From contig JAMAHW010000009.1 of the NCBI GenBank assembly GCA_023627715.1, positions 558,001-622,000 of the forward strand: a stretch of DNA of 64,000 nt. Direction: 5' to 3'. The position numbers and the translations under genes are program-made. The stretch comes from Periconia sp. R9002. Taxonomy: Eukaryota > Ascomycota > Dothideomycetes > Pleosporales > Periconiaceae. Positions 39,479 through 50,986 of this stretch are shown one piece after another; positions within the stretch are counted from its first letter, which is position 1, and every line of letters begins with the position of its first letter. The notes below the pieces were generated by a model. That model was given only the letters and a program-made list of their open reading frames with translations, did not search any database and was not told the origin of the DNA.

Positions 39479-42439
39479 ATGGGCGCGTCCGACTCTAAAC
39501 TCAGCTTCAAGCAGGGCATCTTCCGCCTCTCGGAACCCAAGCAAATCCCCGCCGACGACAGCTACTGGACTGGCGTAAGCTCCACCCTCCACCCTCTGCC
39601 ATGGTGGCTCACATTATATAGTTTTGGGAATTGCCCGAGTCGGCTGAAGATGTCTTCTCGCTTTTCTCTCCTGCAGACATCCGGCGGACGCGCGACAATA
39701 ACCTCGCCAACCTCGAAACGCTCATCCTCGCCGTAACCTCCCGCCTATGCATCCTTCGTAGCCATCCTTCTTTCCCCGACCCTGAGCTTGCCCCCGAGCG
39801 GGACGCTCTTAACTGTATCCGTGTTCTTACCCGCATACTCCCTTTCATATATGAAGCCGACCACCTCGAATCATGGGAGGAGAAGTTCTTCTGGACAGCA
39901 CGCCGCAAGCGCACCCGCCGTGAACATGTACGGGCCGAAGTGATTTTTGATGAAGCGGATCCAGAACAGACTCCGACGGGAAGAGAGCCCGAGTTTGAAA
40001 AGGCCAAGCCACTCGCAGAGGAACTGATTGACACGCTGATCGATTTGCTCTTCTTCTCCGAGTTCACCCTTCCAAAAGTACCTGCTGGTAAGGACAAAGT
40101 GACCTACGCCATATGGCAGAGTGGTGTGGGATGCAACACGCCCGTTGCTTCCACCAAAGAATACGAGAACAACAGGACAGAAATCCTGCGACTTTTGCTC
40201 ACTTTCGCTAGCAAGTCCATGTATATGTCTGCAAGTACGTTCAGTATGCGACACTCCAGATGATCACAGCGTTGACAGGTCCAGATGTTCTACCAGTAAA
40301 AGGAGTCAAGGCCATTACTTACATGGCAAGCTGTCCCGACAAACAGGTGGTCTTGTCGGTTCTATGCTCGCTACTAAACACTGTATGTCCATGGTGTCTT
40401 CTCTCACGGACAGAATCTAATCTTCTTTAGACTCTCAAGTATAATCCCGCTTCGTGGAGGGTACCGTATGACCATGTCGTGTTCAAGGACCAGAAGCAGA
40501 TCTTGGTCACGTATTGCCTACAACTTCTCCTGGTCCTGGTTCTCTACCCTATTCCTGAACCCGGCACTGGTGCTGCACCGCGCAACTCCTTTAGATACTT
40601 CCTCGGGCGTCTGCATCGGCCTCAGGACTTCCAATTCCTTGTAGATGGAATGACAAGGATACTGAACCAACCTGTATGTGGATATGTGTTTTCAAGGTAA
40701 AGCCATCTGCTGACCTTGCACAGCTTCAAGCAACCTCTACGTATCTCCCAGGAAGCTCCAAATCAATCACGTGGGCACCTGAGATGATTATGCTATTCTG
40801 GGAGGCGCTTCAGTGCAACAAACGCTTTCGCTCCTTCATTATAGACACGGATAGAGCTCACGATTTTGTGGTACTGGTGCTTTACTACGCCATTGACCAA
40901 CGCACCGATCCTACAAAGCAAGGCCTTGTGCGCATGTGCGTTTTTGTATTGCAAACGCTCAGTGTTGAGCCCCAGTTTGGAAAGAGTCTCAACAAGACTT
41001 TTGAGGGACAGGAGACGCTTCCCACAAGCATACGGATTCCCAACTTCCACGGCACATACGCCGATTATCTGATCACTGTGAGTTCCCACTTTGGGACTCC
41101 CATTCGGCAATACTAACATTGATCAGTCGATCTATACATTACTCACAACCAGGAAAGGGAAGCTGGATGCCATATATCCAGCATTGTTGGCCATTATCAA
41201 CAACATTACAGCCCACGTGCAAAACCTCGGTCGCGCCCCAAGTTCAAAACTACTTCAACTTTTTGCATCCATGTCTTCACCCAGCTTTCTGTTTGCCAAT
41301 GAGAACAATCACACATTACTTCAATCTCTACTTGAGGCAATCAATGCTATTATTGAGCATCAATATCGACGTATGTACCCCAGGGCGGCGCATATGTTAC
41401 TGTGCTAATTATATGCAAGAAAATCCGAACCTCGTTTACGCCATTATAAGATCACGGAAACGGTTCCAAGCTTTGAGAAACTTCACCTTGGAGAGCGGCC
41501 AAGAGGAGATCGAACGTCAAAATCAACAAAGAAAAGAGAACAATGGGGAAACACCCAGGAATAATTCGATGGACGGTTTGCGAAGTCCGACATTGTCTCG
41601 CACGCCGACTTTGAGCAACGTCCCGGAAGAGAACAGCGCTTTCGCTATTGGTGACGACGACGACTCAGATGCAGAGAATGACCGAAACCCTCCACGTCCT
41701 CAATCGCCACCATTATCACCATCCGGGGCGTCTCGGAGTGCATCGATTGCTTCTTCGGTCGATGAGTCGGTACCTCTTCAGCTTCGTGGCATGTCAGAGA
41801 AAGCACGGGGGAAGATGCCAATAGGGCAACCGGCCTTCTCGCGCCAGAATAGTACAACGAGTTTAGCCAGTCTTGCAACACCCTCGTTGGCACCCAGCGA
41901 GTTCTTTAGTCCATCTACTCCCTGGGTATGTATGATAGTGACTTTTTTGATTTCCCCGCTGATCGTCTTCCTAGATTGAGAGTTGGCTCCCAGAGTTGCC
42001 ACTTCACACAATCCTCATGCTGATCTCCGAGCTGGGACCCAAAATGCCCCCAAGTGGCAGTTCTTCCGCCGACATTGCTTCGGCGTTGGATATTATCCGC
42101 ACTACGGAAATCCGCGGAATCGAGCCTTCGCCTATCCGCGTTCATTCATTCGAGTGGTCACCTTTGTCCCTTGGCTGGTACGAATCGCTGCTATGGGGTT
42201 TCATTTTTGCAGGCGAAATGCTTGTCAGCAAAGGAACAGCTGGTGTGTGGAACAACACAAGTATCAGGTTGTTCAAAGTTCAGGAAGCTGCAACTGCAGC
42301 GCCCAGTCTTCTAGCTCCTAGGGGCGCGGTGGATGCAGTTGGTAGCAATCTTGTGCAGCGAATCGGCAACTTAAACATTCGGGGTGCTGCTAGTGGGACG
42401 ACAGCAGCGCCTGGGGCAGGGACAGTAAGAGATGTTTAG
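39479..42439 (+). CDS. hid1: HID1 family Golgi trafficking protein
   Basis: Peripheral, N-myristoylated Golgi/trans-Golgi protein of the Hid-1 family, needed for secretory or endosomal sorting in other organisms. Eight exons: 39479-39574, 39622-40234, 40279-40382, 40431-40673, 40724-41077, 41127-41370, 41420-41925 and 41975-42439, giving 874 residues. The N-terminus MGASDSKLSFKQGIFRLSE has Gly2 in a good myristoylation context. Exon 2 opens with the family block FWELPESAEDVFSLF. Later conserved blocks are YAIWQSGVG, RFLGRL-like FRYFLGRLHRP, PEMIMLFWEALQCNKRF, and the C-terminal SFEWSPLSLGWYESLLWGF. Residues about 590-700 are a disordered Ser/Pro/Asp insert. All seven junctions keep the frame. 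Confidence 0.93.
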
Positions 42440-45400
42440 GCTTCAAATTATTGGAACTGCTAGTATGTTTGTATTGTTCAATTATAGGGCGCAGAAGGTT
42501 GGCGAACCTCTCTGCTACTTATACCGCAATAGAAGCACTATACAAAGTTTTATTAGAGACTGTATTGGGATGATGTTTTCCATTGCGACATATTATGGGG
42601 AGATAGGCTTGCATGCAAGCCGACTTAGCATATAAGATTTTTGTGAAAAAAGCATACGCAAAAGTGATGGTGATGGATAGGATTCTTCAAATCTCAGAGA
42701 GCCCGTTCGAGACGAATATGTACATGCACAGGCAGCTACTACTGAAGCCCATGTAGCCACGGGAAATCACAGCAAGCTTCACTTTGCTCCCAATCCTTTT
42801 CCTACATGTTATCCATGTTCATTCGCACATTAAATCTGTCATATGGCATAGTTCACCCCAGTCTTCCTACAGCAAATCATTCAATGTTACCGCACGGTGG
42901 GCAGAACCCAATGACTAAGTACAAATCGATCAGCGGGGAGAGTGAGCATTACTCAAGCAATCCATGCTATAATCAAACCACAGAGTTCATAGTGGCAGAC
43001 CATACCACGACGTCACGAGGCGGTGATGGTCTTTCTGCCCTGTTGTGCGCCCCGCCCGCGATTCTTCCCGCAGAAGAGAAAGGATGGCCATTGTGTCGAT
43101 CCATTACAGCGCTCGAAGACTGTACACTTCACGATACGTGCACATGCGCGTCACTGATCAACATCCAGGAATTCGTGAGTCGAGACACGAGCGTGCCGTG
43201 TCATGGAGGAAGGACCAGCATATACACATTTCTTCTTCTCAAATCCGTGCACGATCTTTGCAGAAGGATGCGGCCGTGAAGAGCAAGTGCGCTTCATGTG
43301 ACAGTAGGTACTTAGACGGATATGGCCTGAGAGGGAAAGGGGGAAGGGACGGCGGACGCTATATCAAATCGCTCCTTCCCTATAATACAAGTATTAAGCC
43401 CCGCTCAGCCAGACAGACGTCCAACACATAGATCGAAACACCTACACGCGCAAGTCATGCCATAGATACCGCCAGAAAATGAGATATTCTCCATCTTTTC
43501 TGATTCTTTTCTTTGTCGAGAGATGACTTGTTCGTTATTAAGGCCTCAGATCGCTCGCTTTTCTCCAATGGAATAGGTGGCTACAGGTTGTGTAGGCTTG
43601 CCGACGGTCGTCTTTACGTTTTCTCCAAGCCTCGATGCATCTCAATCACCCTCCTTCTGCGCCCGGGGGCGTTTCGTTTCGGCGTCGTATTGTTCCTCGA
43701 AAGTACTTCTACGTCCTCTGGGAATAAGTCGAAGCTCATCATTTAAACTGTGGCTTCATAGACTATTTCTTGAACAAAAAGAGCTTGGCTTGTGAGATGT
43801 CAGAAGGGTTTGGAGAGCTGGGGATGATGTTTGCGTTGTCGCCATGGTACCTAGTGAACTGACTTGTCGTTAGGCGCGATCAAGACGTCGAATGCTGACA
43901 TCTGGATGGTACGACAGGCCGCACACTCCTCCAGCATGCTAAAACTCTCGTATCAACCGCTGCAATAAAACATAGGTTCCGATGGATGTGTGGATTTTGG
44001 TCGACGAACTACAAGGGAATGCAATTCTTTTCCAGAGGCCAGATGCATCTTACAAATATGGTACTGAAGCTTGGCCCGCACCACACGGAAGACACAAGAA
44101 CAGATGTATCAGCGTGGCCCTATTGGGCGTGACAATAGGAAGTGTTATCTCCCGTGACAAGCAATATACCACGACATCGACAGCTTCGAACGTTGACGAC
44201 TCACCGATCGGTCGATGCGCCGAAATCGCTGTTTGCCCATCCTCAGTCAACGCCGACTTTTCAACCACCCCACCCCACTTCCTTGGTCAGAATACACGAG
44301 CAGCAGGAAACCAAGCATGCTTGCTGTGGACCTTTTACAATTTCAAGCTCCATGCTGGTCTTCTGAGCTGTCTTGTGGGCGATTGGCTATGTACAGAAGT
44401 GGGGATATCAATACTTTTGTATCCACCCTCTCAAGGCAGCCATGGAACTGTTTGACTGTGGAACGACACATACGAAGAGACGAGGGGTGAGACAAGCACG
44501 TTCGGCCGCAAGGAAGGGCAAATTTGGGAAGAAGGCAGTAGTACCGTTATTTTACCGATGCTCATCCGTTGCCAGCGCCAGCCTCACACAAAGTGAGGCA
44601 TCATTGCCATGGCTCATGGACATGCTTTTGTGGGGAATCGTCACCACAGCGTGGGGATTGATTGGCGTCGTCACTGTCCAGTTTGGTAGTTACAGCGAGG
44701 GGGGAATGCAACCATGGGGAACAACCATGGGAAGCATGTCAAGAAGCGGACGGATCTACTCGAACAAAGCATGGGGAACAACATGGGACAGTTCTGAACC
44801 TTCCCAGGAAGGCAAGTTTTGGAACGGACCCACGTCGGACGATAAAAAACCGTGGAAGACAGCTATAGCTATATTGCTGCGCTGTATGCGCATATAGGCT
44901 TGGGGCGGAAGAATTAACAAGGCAAAAGGGAGAGGCTGTAGTGGGAGATGATGCAGTAGCAGCAGTAGCGCATGCTAGGAAGGATGGGTTGGTATGGCAC
45001 GCGTTGAGGCGCATGCGCAGCGCACTCGTAACCGGACCGCGGGCGATTAGTCAGTTGGTGGCCTGGAATGGATCGGGTGTATAACGGGATCAATATAAGT
45101 AGGATGGGGCTTGCCTTTTGATATGAGGGGGGCTGGTATGCTAAGAAAAGAGGATCGTTGGTAACGAAGGGGAATCATGTGTAATGTACTTAGATGGTAC
45201 GTGTAGTTAGCGGAGGGTGAATATAGCTAGGTGGGCTTAGTAGTGGATTCGCGGACATGGTAAAATAAAAGACGCATTCGTGGTTGTGTGTGTGCAGAGG
45301 ACAATAATAAGTATGTACATAGCTACATACCAATACGATTGATTGCCCGTCGGTGGGGTGCAAACAAGGCAAGTGTTTTCGGATGTGAGATGCAGCTGGC

Positions 45401-46034
45401 CGTAGATTGGTACCTATCTACCGCGTCGTTTTCTCTCTCTAGCACCTTCAGCGATGGACGTAGGTGAAAGAGGCCGCCGTGCTATAGGCAGCGGGCTGTT
45501 TGTTAAGCTTATTATACATGGGCATGTATAACGGACCAAAATACATATGCTGGATCTTCGATTGGTGGAGGGGGACGTCTTGGAGTTGGGGAGCTCGGAC
45601 GCACACACTTGACGTAGGTTGGGCAAAATCGCTCATCGACCGCATCGAATACCCACCGCCGAAAATTCTAACCTGACCGCCGCAACCACCTGCCTGCTTC
45701 CCTACCACCACTCTTCTCGCTCTTCTTGCTACAACCACACGACCCATCCTCCAAGATCTTGTCGTCCAAGAATCTGCCAAATCCCCTCGCAGAGTAGTGC
45801 ATCAATACCAGCGCAAGGCGCGTGCCCGACGTGTTTCTGGTCCCGCCGCAGCCATCCATCTGCAAACACCATCCACCGCTCGTGACACTCGCCCTTCGTC
45901 ACCCTCACACAATCTCGCTCCTCTATTCTCCCAATTGAAACCGTCAAGCTGGCAGTCTTCACCTTGGACAATCACAATACCATATAGGCTGTAATAGCCC
46001 GCGGTCAACCACTTTCGCCCCCTCCAACGTTTCT
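42440..46034. other. 3.6-kb gene-poor region before SPE2
   Basis: Frames of up to 174 codons (for example 44373-44897, plus, with one hydrophobic stretch) exist, but none resembles a family or links to neighbours by splicing. The segment 44,700-44,790 has two copies of a CATGGGGAACAAC word 57 bases apart. A perfect 7-bp stem with 5-base loop lies at 44,581-44,599. The last part is presumably the SPE2 promoter. No gene is supported. Confidence 0.45.
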
Positions 46035-46588
46035 ATGCGTCGCGAGGACCTCGTGCGTATCCTATCCAAGCCCGCGAAGTGAGTTTACACCACATCACCC
46101 CCGCACCAACTTGCCAGCACTACACACGACAAACATGTTCGCAATCCCCACTGGTAACACATGTACTGACCTGATCAGGCCCAGATAACACCTGCTACAC
46201 CCTCCTTTCCTCCCTTCTTTCCCTCCTCCTCCCAATACCCCAACCCAACCCCCAACAAGCAGATCCTCGTCTGCTGGACCCGATACTTCCCCAGGGTATC
46301 GGAATCTGGTCGTTCGAGGACTACAGCGTCTGACACCATTTCCCGGCGCAAAGCCTCGTTTATCCCTCTCTCCGCCCGTCCTCCCTAACGCCCACCCGGA
46401 CGTTACCACTCTACTCGACCATTGTAGCTGGCAGCCGCCAGCCCACACAGTCTCTCCCCTTCCGTGGGCCTTCTCTTCTCAGGCGAGCACCGCATTGCTT
46501 GTCTGAGCGGCAGATTGTGCTTCACTGCCATCAGCCAATCTATCCTCCAGTTTTCAACTTTGCCTTCAAGTATAGCCATTCGATATAG
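46035..46588 (+). promoter_or_regulatory. Candidate splice-dependent uORF in the SPE2 leader
   Basis: An ATG at 46035 opens MRREDLVRILSKPAK and meets TGA after 15 codons if the leader is unspliced. The TGA overlaps a strong donor (GTGAGT at 46079). Splicing to the CAG at 46262 extends the frame to 95 codons (stop 46504-46506). Splicing to the pyrimidine-rich acceptor at 46482 gives 49 codons (stop 46586-46588). All forms end before the SPE2 ATG at 46624. AdoMetDC genes of mammals and plants are translationally controlled by polyamine-sensing uORFs, so regulation here is plausible. The peptide's conservation is not known to me. Confidence 0.4.
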
Positions 46589-46623
46589 CGACTTCGTGTA
46601 GTTGCACACTGAATATCCAAGAG

Positions 46624-48237
46624 ATGGTCAATACTGACATCCCTCCGCACTACACTGCGTCCCCATCCTCTTTTATGGGAACGCCGCATTTGACAATTAA
46701 CAAAGAGGCTACCATTGACCTTGATTCCTCCAACGCATTCGAAGGTACGCTCTTTTCTTAAAAAAATAGCTTATGCGCCAGCTAACATATTTTAGGTCCC
46801 GAAAAACTTCTCGAAGTATGGTTCAGCTCGTCTGCTACCGACCTTCCTGGTCGCGCCGGTCCGCTCGGTCTCAAGGCCGTCTCCGCTGAGGTGTGGAAGG
46901 AGATGCTGGATCTCGTCAACTGCAAGGTCCTTTCCGTTATCGAATCCGAACATGTCGATGCATACCTTCTCTCTGAATCGAGTCTGTTCGTCTTTCCACA
47001 CAAGGTTGTGCTCAAGACCTGCGGTACCACTACACTGCTTTGGGGAATTTCTCGCCTGTTGGAGATTGCTGCTCTCGATGCAGGATTCCCTCATGTGGCT
47101 GCGCAGTCTCAGAACGGTGTTGCGGCTGCTGCCACTCCCTATCGTGTTTTTTACAGCAGGAAGAACTACCTTTATCCTGAGCAACAACGTGGACCCCACC
47201 GCAGCTGGCGCGACGAGGTTCGCTACTTGGATCAACGATTCCAGGGTGGTAGCGCCTATATGATAGGCAAGATGAATGGAGAGCACTGGTACCTGTATAT
47301 TACTGGGCCGGATACGAGCTTGACTCCCCCAGCTACCCCAGAGCGAGAGATCCAGAACACCGAGACTAAGTTTGTGAGCCATCCTCAAAGGATGCTGCCG
47401 GAGCAGAAGACGGACGAAGAGGGAGACGAGACTCTGGAGATTCTCATGACTGACCTCGATGAGAAGAACGCCCGTCAGTTCTATCTCGAGGACGCGAGTG
47501 CGGTCGCGGAAGGTCGCTTTCTCCAAAAGGCTCGTGAGGCTCGTAAAGCTGCTATTTCATCCCTTGGCTCCATTCCCGAGGAAGAGAAGAAGGACGGTAA
47601 CGCTGCGGCTGCTTCCGATGAGAGCTTCGACGTATTTGAGCAGACCTCATCTGACCATTCAGGCTTCAATTCCGACGATGAGAATCTCACTTTCCCCGAG
47701 GAACTGACCACTGAGGGCCATACTCTAGGAACTATCGTCTCCGAGTCTTGTGGCTTGGCCGATGTCTATCCTACCTCCAAGTATCCCGATGCCCGTATCG
47801 ACTCATACCTATTCACTCCTTGTGGTTTTTCCGCCAACGGCGTGATTCCTGCCCCTAGTGGTGCTGTCAACGGCTCCAAGAAGACTTCGACTCATTACTT
47901 TACTGTCCACGTCACCCCTGAGCCGCAGTGCTCCTATGCCTCGTTCGAGACCAACGTTCCAGCCCTTCAGTCTGGTCGTGAGACTGCCGATATTGTCGAG
48001 CACGTTGTGGGTATCTTCAAACCAGGCCGCTTCAGCGTTACCCTCTTTGAAGCCAAGCCAAGCGAGGATGTCGTTAGTAAGACTGCGGGAAAGAGCAAGC
48101 GCATGGAAGCCATTGCCGGCTATAGGCGCGTTGATCGCATTGTGCACAACCTGGATGGATATGATTTGGTCTTCAGGTACTTTGAACGTGATGATTGGAA
48201 GGGTGGCAAGCCCAGGCTCGGTGAGGTTGGTATCTAA
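46624..48237 (+). CDS. SPE2: S-adenosylmethionine decarboxylase proenzyme
   Basis: Pyruvoyl enzyme that decarboxylates AdoMet to supply aminopropyl groups for spermidine and spermine synthesis in the cytosol. Exons 46624-46744 and 46796-48237 give 520 residues. The self-processing site is clear: YLLSESSLFVFP, with cleavage expected between Glu101 and Ser102, Ser102 becoming the pyruvoyl group. Other family blocks are FEGPEKLLEVWF, the CGTTTLLWGI segment around the catalytic Cys, and DARIDSYLFTPCGFSANG with the Ser/His region HYFTVHVTPEPQCSYASFETN. A disordered acidic insert (about residues 240-310) separates the blocks, as in other filamentous fungi. The only coding intron is near the N-terminus. 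The leader is long and carries a candidate uORF. Confidence 0.96.
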
Positions 48238-48986
48238 ATTGCGAGTGGAAACATGGTGATAGATTGGAAACTGAGGGGGGACGAGAACGCATGGACTACG
48301 AACGGCCTTATTGTTATTTTTCAATCTTATTAACACTTTGAGCGAACTATTTACATGTGTATGTGTTTGGTCTGGAGGGCTTTGTAATGTCTTGGATGTT
48401 CATATCTTCTTTATTCACATAAATACACATTCATTTACCGACATCCTGCTCTTCTACATATGCATGTTAGAACCACGGGTGAGACCTTGTTCCTGCAGAT
48501 CTTATTTCTATGTATGTACGTCATCCGGGTTTACGTTTCACCGGGTCTCGTGCCATCCTTCCCTTTTCGATCAATTGTTGGAACACCAGCTACCAAAGAG
48601 CAACTTTCGATAAACCCGAAATGACGGGATTTCACGTCATATGCTTTTTGTCAAATGTCCTACTCAAATAGGAAATTCTGGTCTGTATTTCAAACATATT
48701 TTGACTGTGTCGCAATCTCAAGTAAAAAGAATTCCTCGTGGCAACTGCTCCCGTCCCAAACTCGCAAAGACTTGCCCTTCTAGCACCTCCGATCCATCTC
48801 CGCAAAAACCCCCACCCACGCGCGCCACATTTTTCGATTTCAAAGCCATCAAGTCACAAACGCCAAACTTCACCTAACAAACAAACCATGCCCATTATTT
48901 CCCCCCACACACTACCTCTCCATCCATTCACAACGAATTCGGCACCAGACTGAAGTGAAATCCCCCCACACGACGCAAGAAATAGA
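48238..48986. other. Intergenic, SPE2 3' flank and CFD1 promoter
   Basis: 750 bases. The first part is AT-rich, the last 250 bases C/A-rich and G-poor up to the CFD1 start. No gene or clear signal is seen. Confidence 0.5.
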
Positions 48987-50000
48987 ATGCCACTCGAAAA
49001 CGTAAAGAAGATAGTGCTGGTTCTCTCCGGTAAAGGTGGGGTAGGCAAATCGAGCATCACGACACAACTCGCCCTCACATTATCGTTGCAAGGTTACTCC
49101 GTTGGTGTGCTGGATGTCGATCTCACGGGACCTTCTATACCGCGGTTTTTTGGGATTGAGGAGGAGAAAGTAAGGCAGGCGCCTGGAGGGTGGATTCCTG
49201 TCCCCGTTCACGACAGGCAGAGCATCCCCGCGCGGCACGGCACGACCTCGTCCTCACAGCACAACGGCGCCTCAAACGACAATGCACCCGCGAATCCTCC
49301 AGCAGAAGCAACAACAACAGAAGTAGGCTCCCTATCCTGCATGTCCCTCGGCTTCATCCTCGCCAACCGCTCCGACGCCGTCATCTGGCGCGGCCCCAAG
49401 AAAACAGCCATGGTGCGCCAATTCCTGACCGACGTCCTCTGGCCGCCGCTCGACTACCTGCTCATCGACACCCCGCCGGGTACCTCGGACGAACACATCT
49501 CGCTGCTCGAAACCCTGCTGAAATCCACATCCAGCCCTGCCGCGCCGCCAGACCAGCTCGCCGGCGCCGTCGTCGTGACCACCCCGCAGGCAATCTCCAT
49601 CTCGGACGTCAAGAAGGAGTTGAATTTCTGCAAGAAGACGGGGATTAGCGTGTTGGGTGTTGTGGAGAATATGGCGGGGTTCGTGTGTCCGAATTGCAGC
49701 GAGTGTACGTATGTGTTCAGCAAGGGTGGAGGACAGGTCATGGCCGAGGAGTTTGGTGTGCCATTCCTAGGCAGCGTGCCTATTGATCCGGCGTTTGTGG
49801 TGCTTGTTGAAGAGGGCGTGAGGCCCGTGTATCCTAAAGGTACGGTCGTTGGGGGGAAGGCGGCGTCGGTGGGGAAACTGGATGGTGAGGTGCCGTCTAA
49901 GGAAGGGTTGCTGGTGGATAAGTATCGCGACTGCAGCCTTGCACCGCTGTTTGATGGGATCGTCGCGAGCGTAATTGACAGGATTACGAGGGGAGGCTGA
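48987..50000 (+). CDS. CFD1: Cytosolic Fe-S cluster assembly scaffold CFD1
   Basis: Mrp/NBP35-family P-loop NTPase that, with NBP35, builds 4Fe-4S clusters for cytosolic and nuclear proteins. Single exon of 337 residues. The deviant Walker A is [12 protein letters not shown] (about 12-24). It is followed by [15 protein letters not shown], then [14 protein letters not shown], the [15 protein letters not shown] block, and the C-terminal CPNC pair (CxxC) that binds the bridging cluster. The lack of an N-terminal Cys-rich extension separates it from NBP35. A low-complexity insert of about 30 residues (about 75-110, Ser/Asn/Ala-rich) interrupts the domain before SLSCMSLGF, longer than in yeast. 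It is on the same strand as SPE2 but has its own promoter region. Confidence 0.95.
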   Translation: MPLENVKKIVLVLSGKGGVGKSSITTQLALTLSLQGYSVGVLDVDLTGPSIPRFFGIEEEKVRQAPGGWIPVPVHDRQSIPARHGTTSSSQHNGASNDNAPANPPAEATTTEVGSLSCMSLGFILANRSDAVIWRGPKKTAMVRQFLTDVLWPPLDYLLIDTPPGTSDEHISLLETLLKSTSSPAAPPDQLAGAVVVTTPQAISISDVKKELNFCKKTGISVLGVVENMAGFVCPNCSECTYVFSKGGGQVMAEEFGVPFLGSVPIDPAFVVLVEEGVRPVYPKGTVVGGKAASVGKLDGEVPSKEGLLVDKYRDCSLAPLFDGIVASVIDRITRGG

Positions 50001-50986
50001 TAACATGTATACCTGCATATACATGCGTATTTTCGGATTGGTGTAGAGCATTTTTAAGGAGTCATGGCGGGCTGCGGACAACAATAACAAAAATCTCATT
50101 GGTGACATAAAAAAAATGGGAAGGGAAAAGAGATATACCAATACCATTATAGACAACCTCATAAAATCAACGCAGAGATGGGTCCCCTTTTTGTTACCCC
50201 TTGAGGTCTGTATGGCGACGACGACGACGACGGCCTGGTTTTACGATGTAGGTTCCAGTTGGATGGATAGATATAATGTTTTATAGCGATATCTTCTTCT
50301 TCCCCTCTCCCTTTCTTTCCCCGGAAAAAAAGGGAGCAAATCAGCACAGAAACGCTTGAACCTTTCATTCAATCTCGCTCGCTCCAGGCTACTATTACCT
50401 TACCTCACTTACCCTCAAGAAACTGCAGTACACCGCTTGCAAATACCGTGTAGCCCGATCAATGTGACGCTGGCGGGAGGCAAAATCCTCGATTATAATT
50501 CGTCAGAATTTGCGCGTGAAGGCTGCGTTTTGTCACAATCGAGTCTTATTTCACCTCGACTACTTACCTCCAGGCCTCGCTCGCTCAAAGGTGAAAGAAA
50601 AAGGCGATCAAACACTCAATCAACCAATCAACCACCACGCGTTTCCAAATCAATGGGTCATTCTCATATTTAAGCGCGCCTGCCAGTTCTAGTAGCTTTC
50701 TCTTCTCTCTCCCTTCCTTCCTCGCTGCACTGCTTTACTGGCGTCCGTCCAGTCAGTCAACAGGCAACAGGCAGCCTCATTCTTCTCCCACACATCCTTC
50801 CTCACACACTCACATATTCTTCGGGAAGCTTCAGCTAGCACTTTGTTTCGAGGTCGTAGTTTTACTGACGTCCGTCCCGCTGGGTAAGTAACCTCGTCCA
50901 CTTCTCCAAAATCTTACCAAACACCCAAGCGAGAAGTTTTTATCGACAACAGCCGCATCCTTACTCCCGTCATTCATACGATTCAT
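50001..50986. other. Intergenic; leader of the gene at 50,987
   Basis: The CFD1 3' flank includes a GAC trinucleotide run at about 50,215-50,232. A GTAAGT donor near 50,883 and an ACAG acceptor near 50,952 would remove a small intron from the leader of the next gene. A CTGRCGTCCGTCC word occurs twice (about 50,736 and 50,865). No protein gene is seen. Confidence 0.45.

Noticed and set aside
42806..43279. 157-codon plus-strand frame downstream of HID1
   Set aside because: Mixed composition without domain-like blocks or splice-linked continuation. Probably chance.
44581..44599. Perfect 7-bp hairpin
   Set aside because: A stem of this size is expected by chance in 64 kb and has no T-run or gene context.
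44373..44897. 174-codon plus-strand frame with one hydrophobic stretch
   Set aside because: No family resemblance, no signal peptide, and the frame has repeated CATGGGGAAC words that look like simple sequence. It is most likely a chance ORF in the gap before SPE2.
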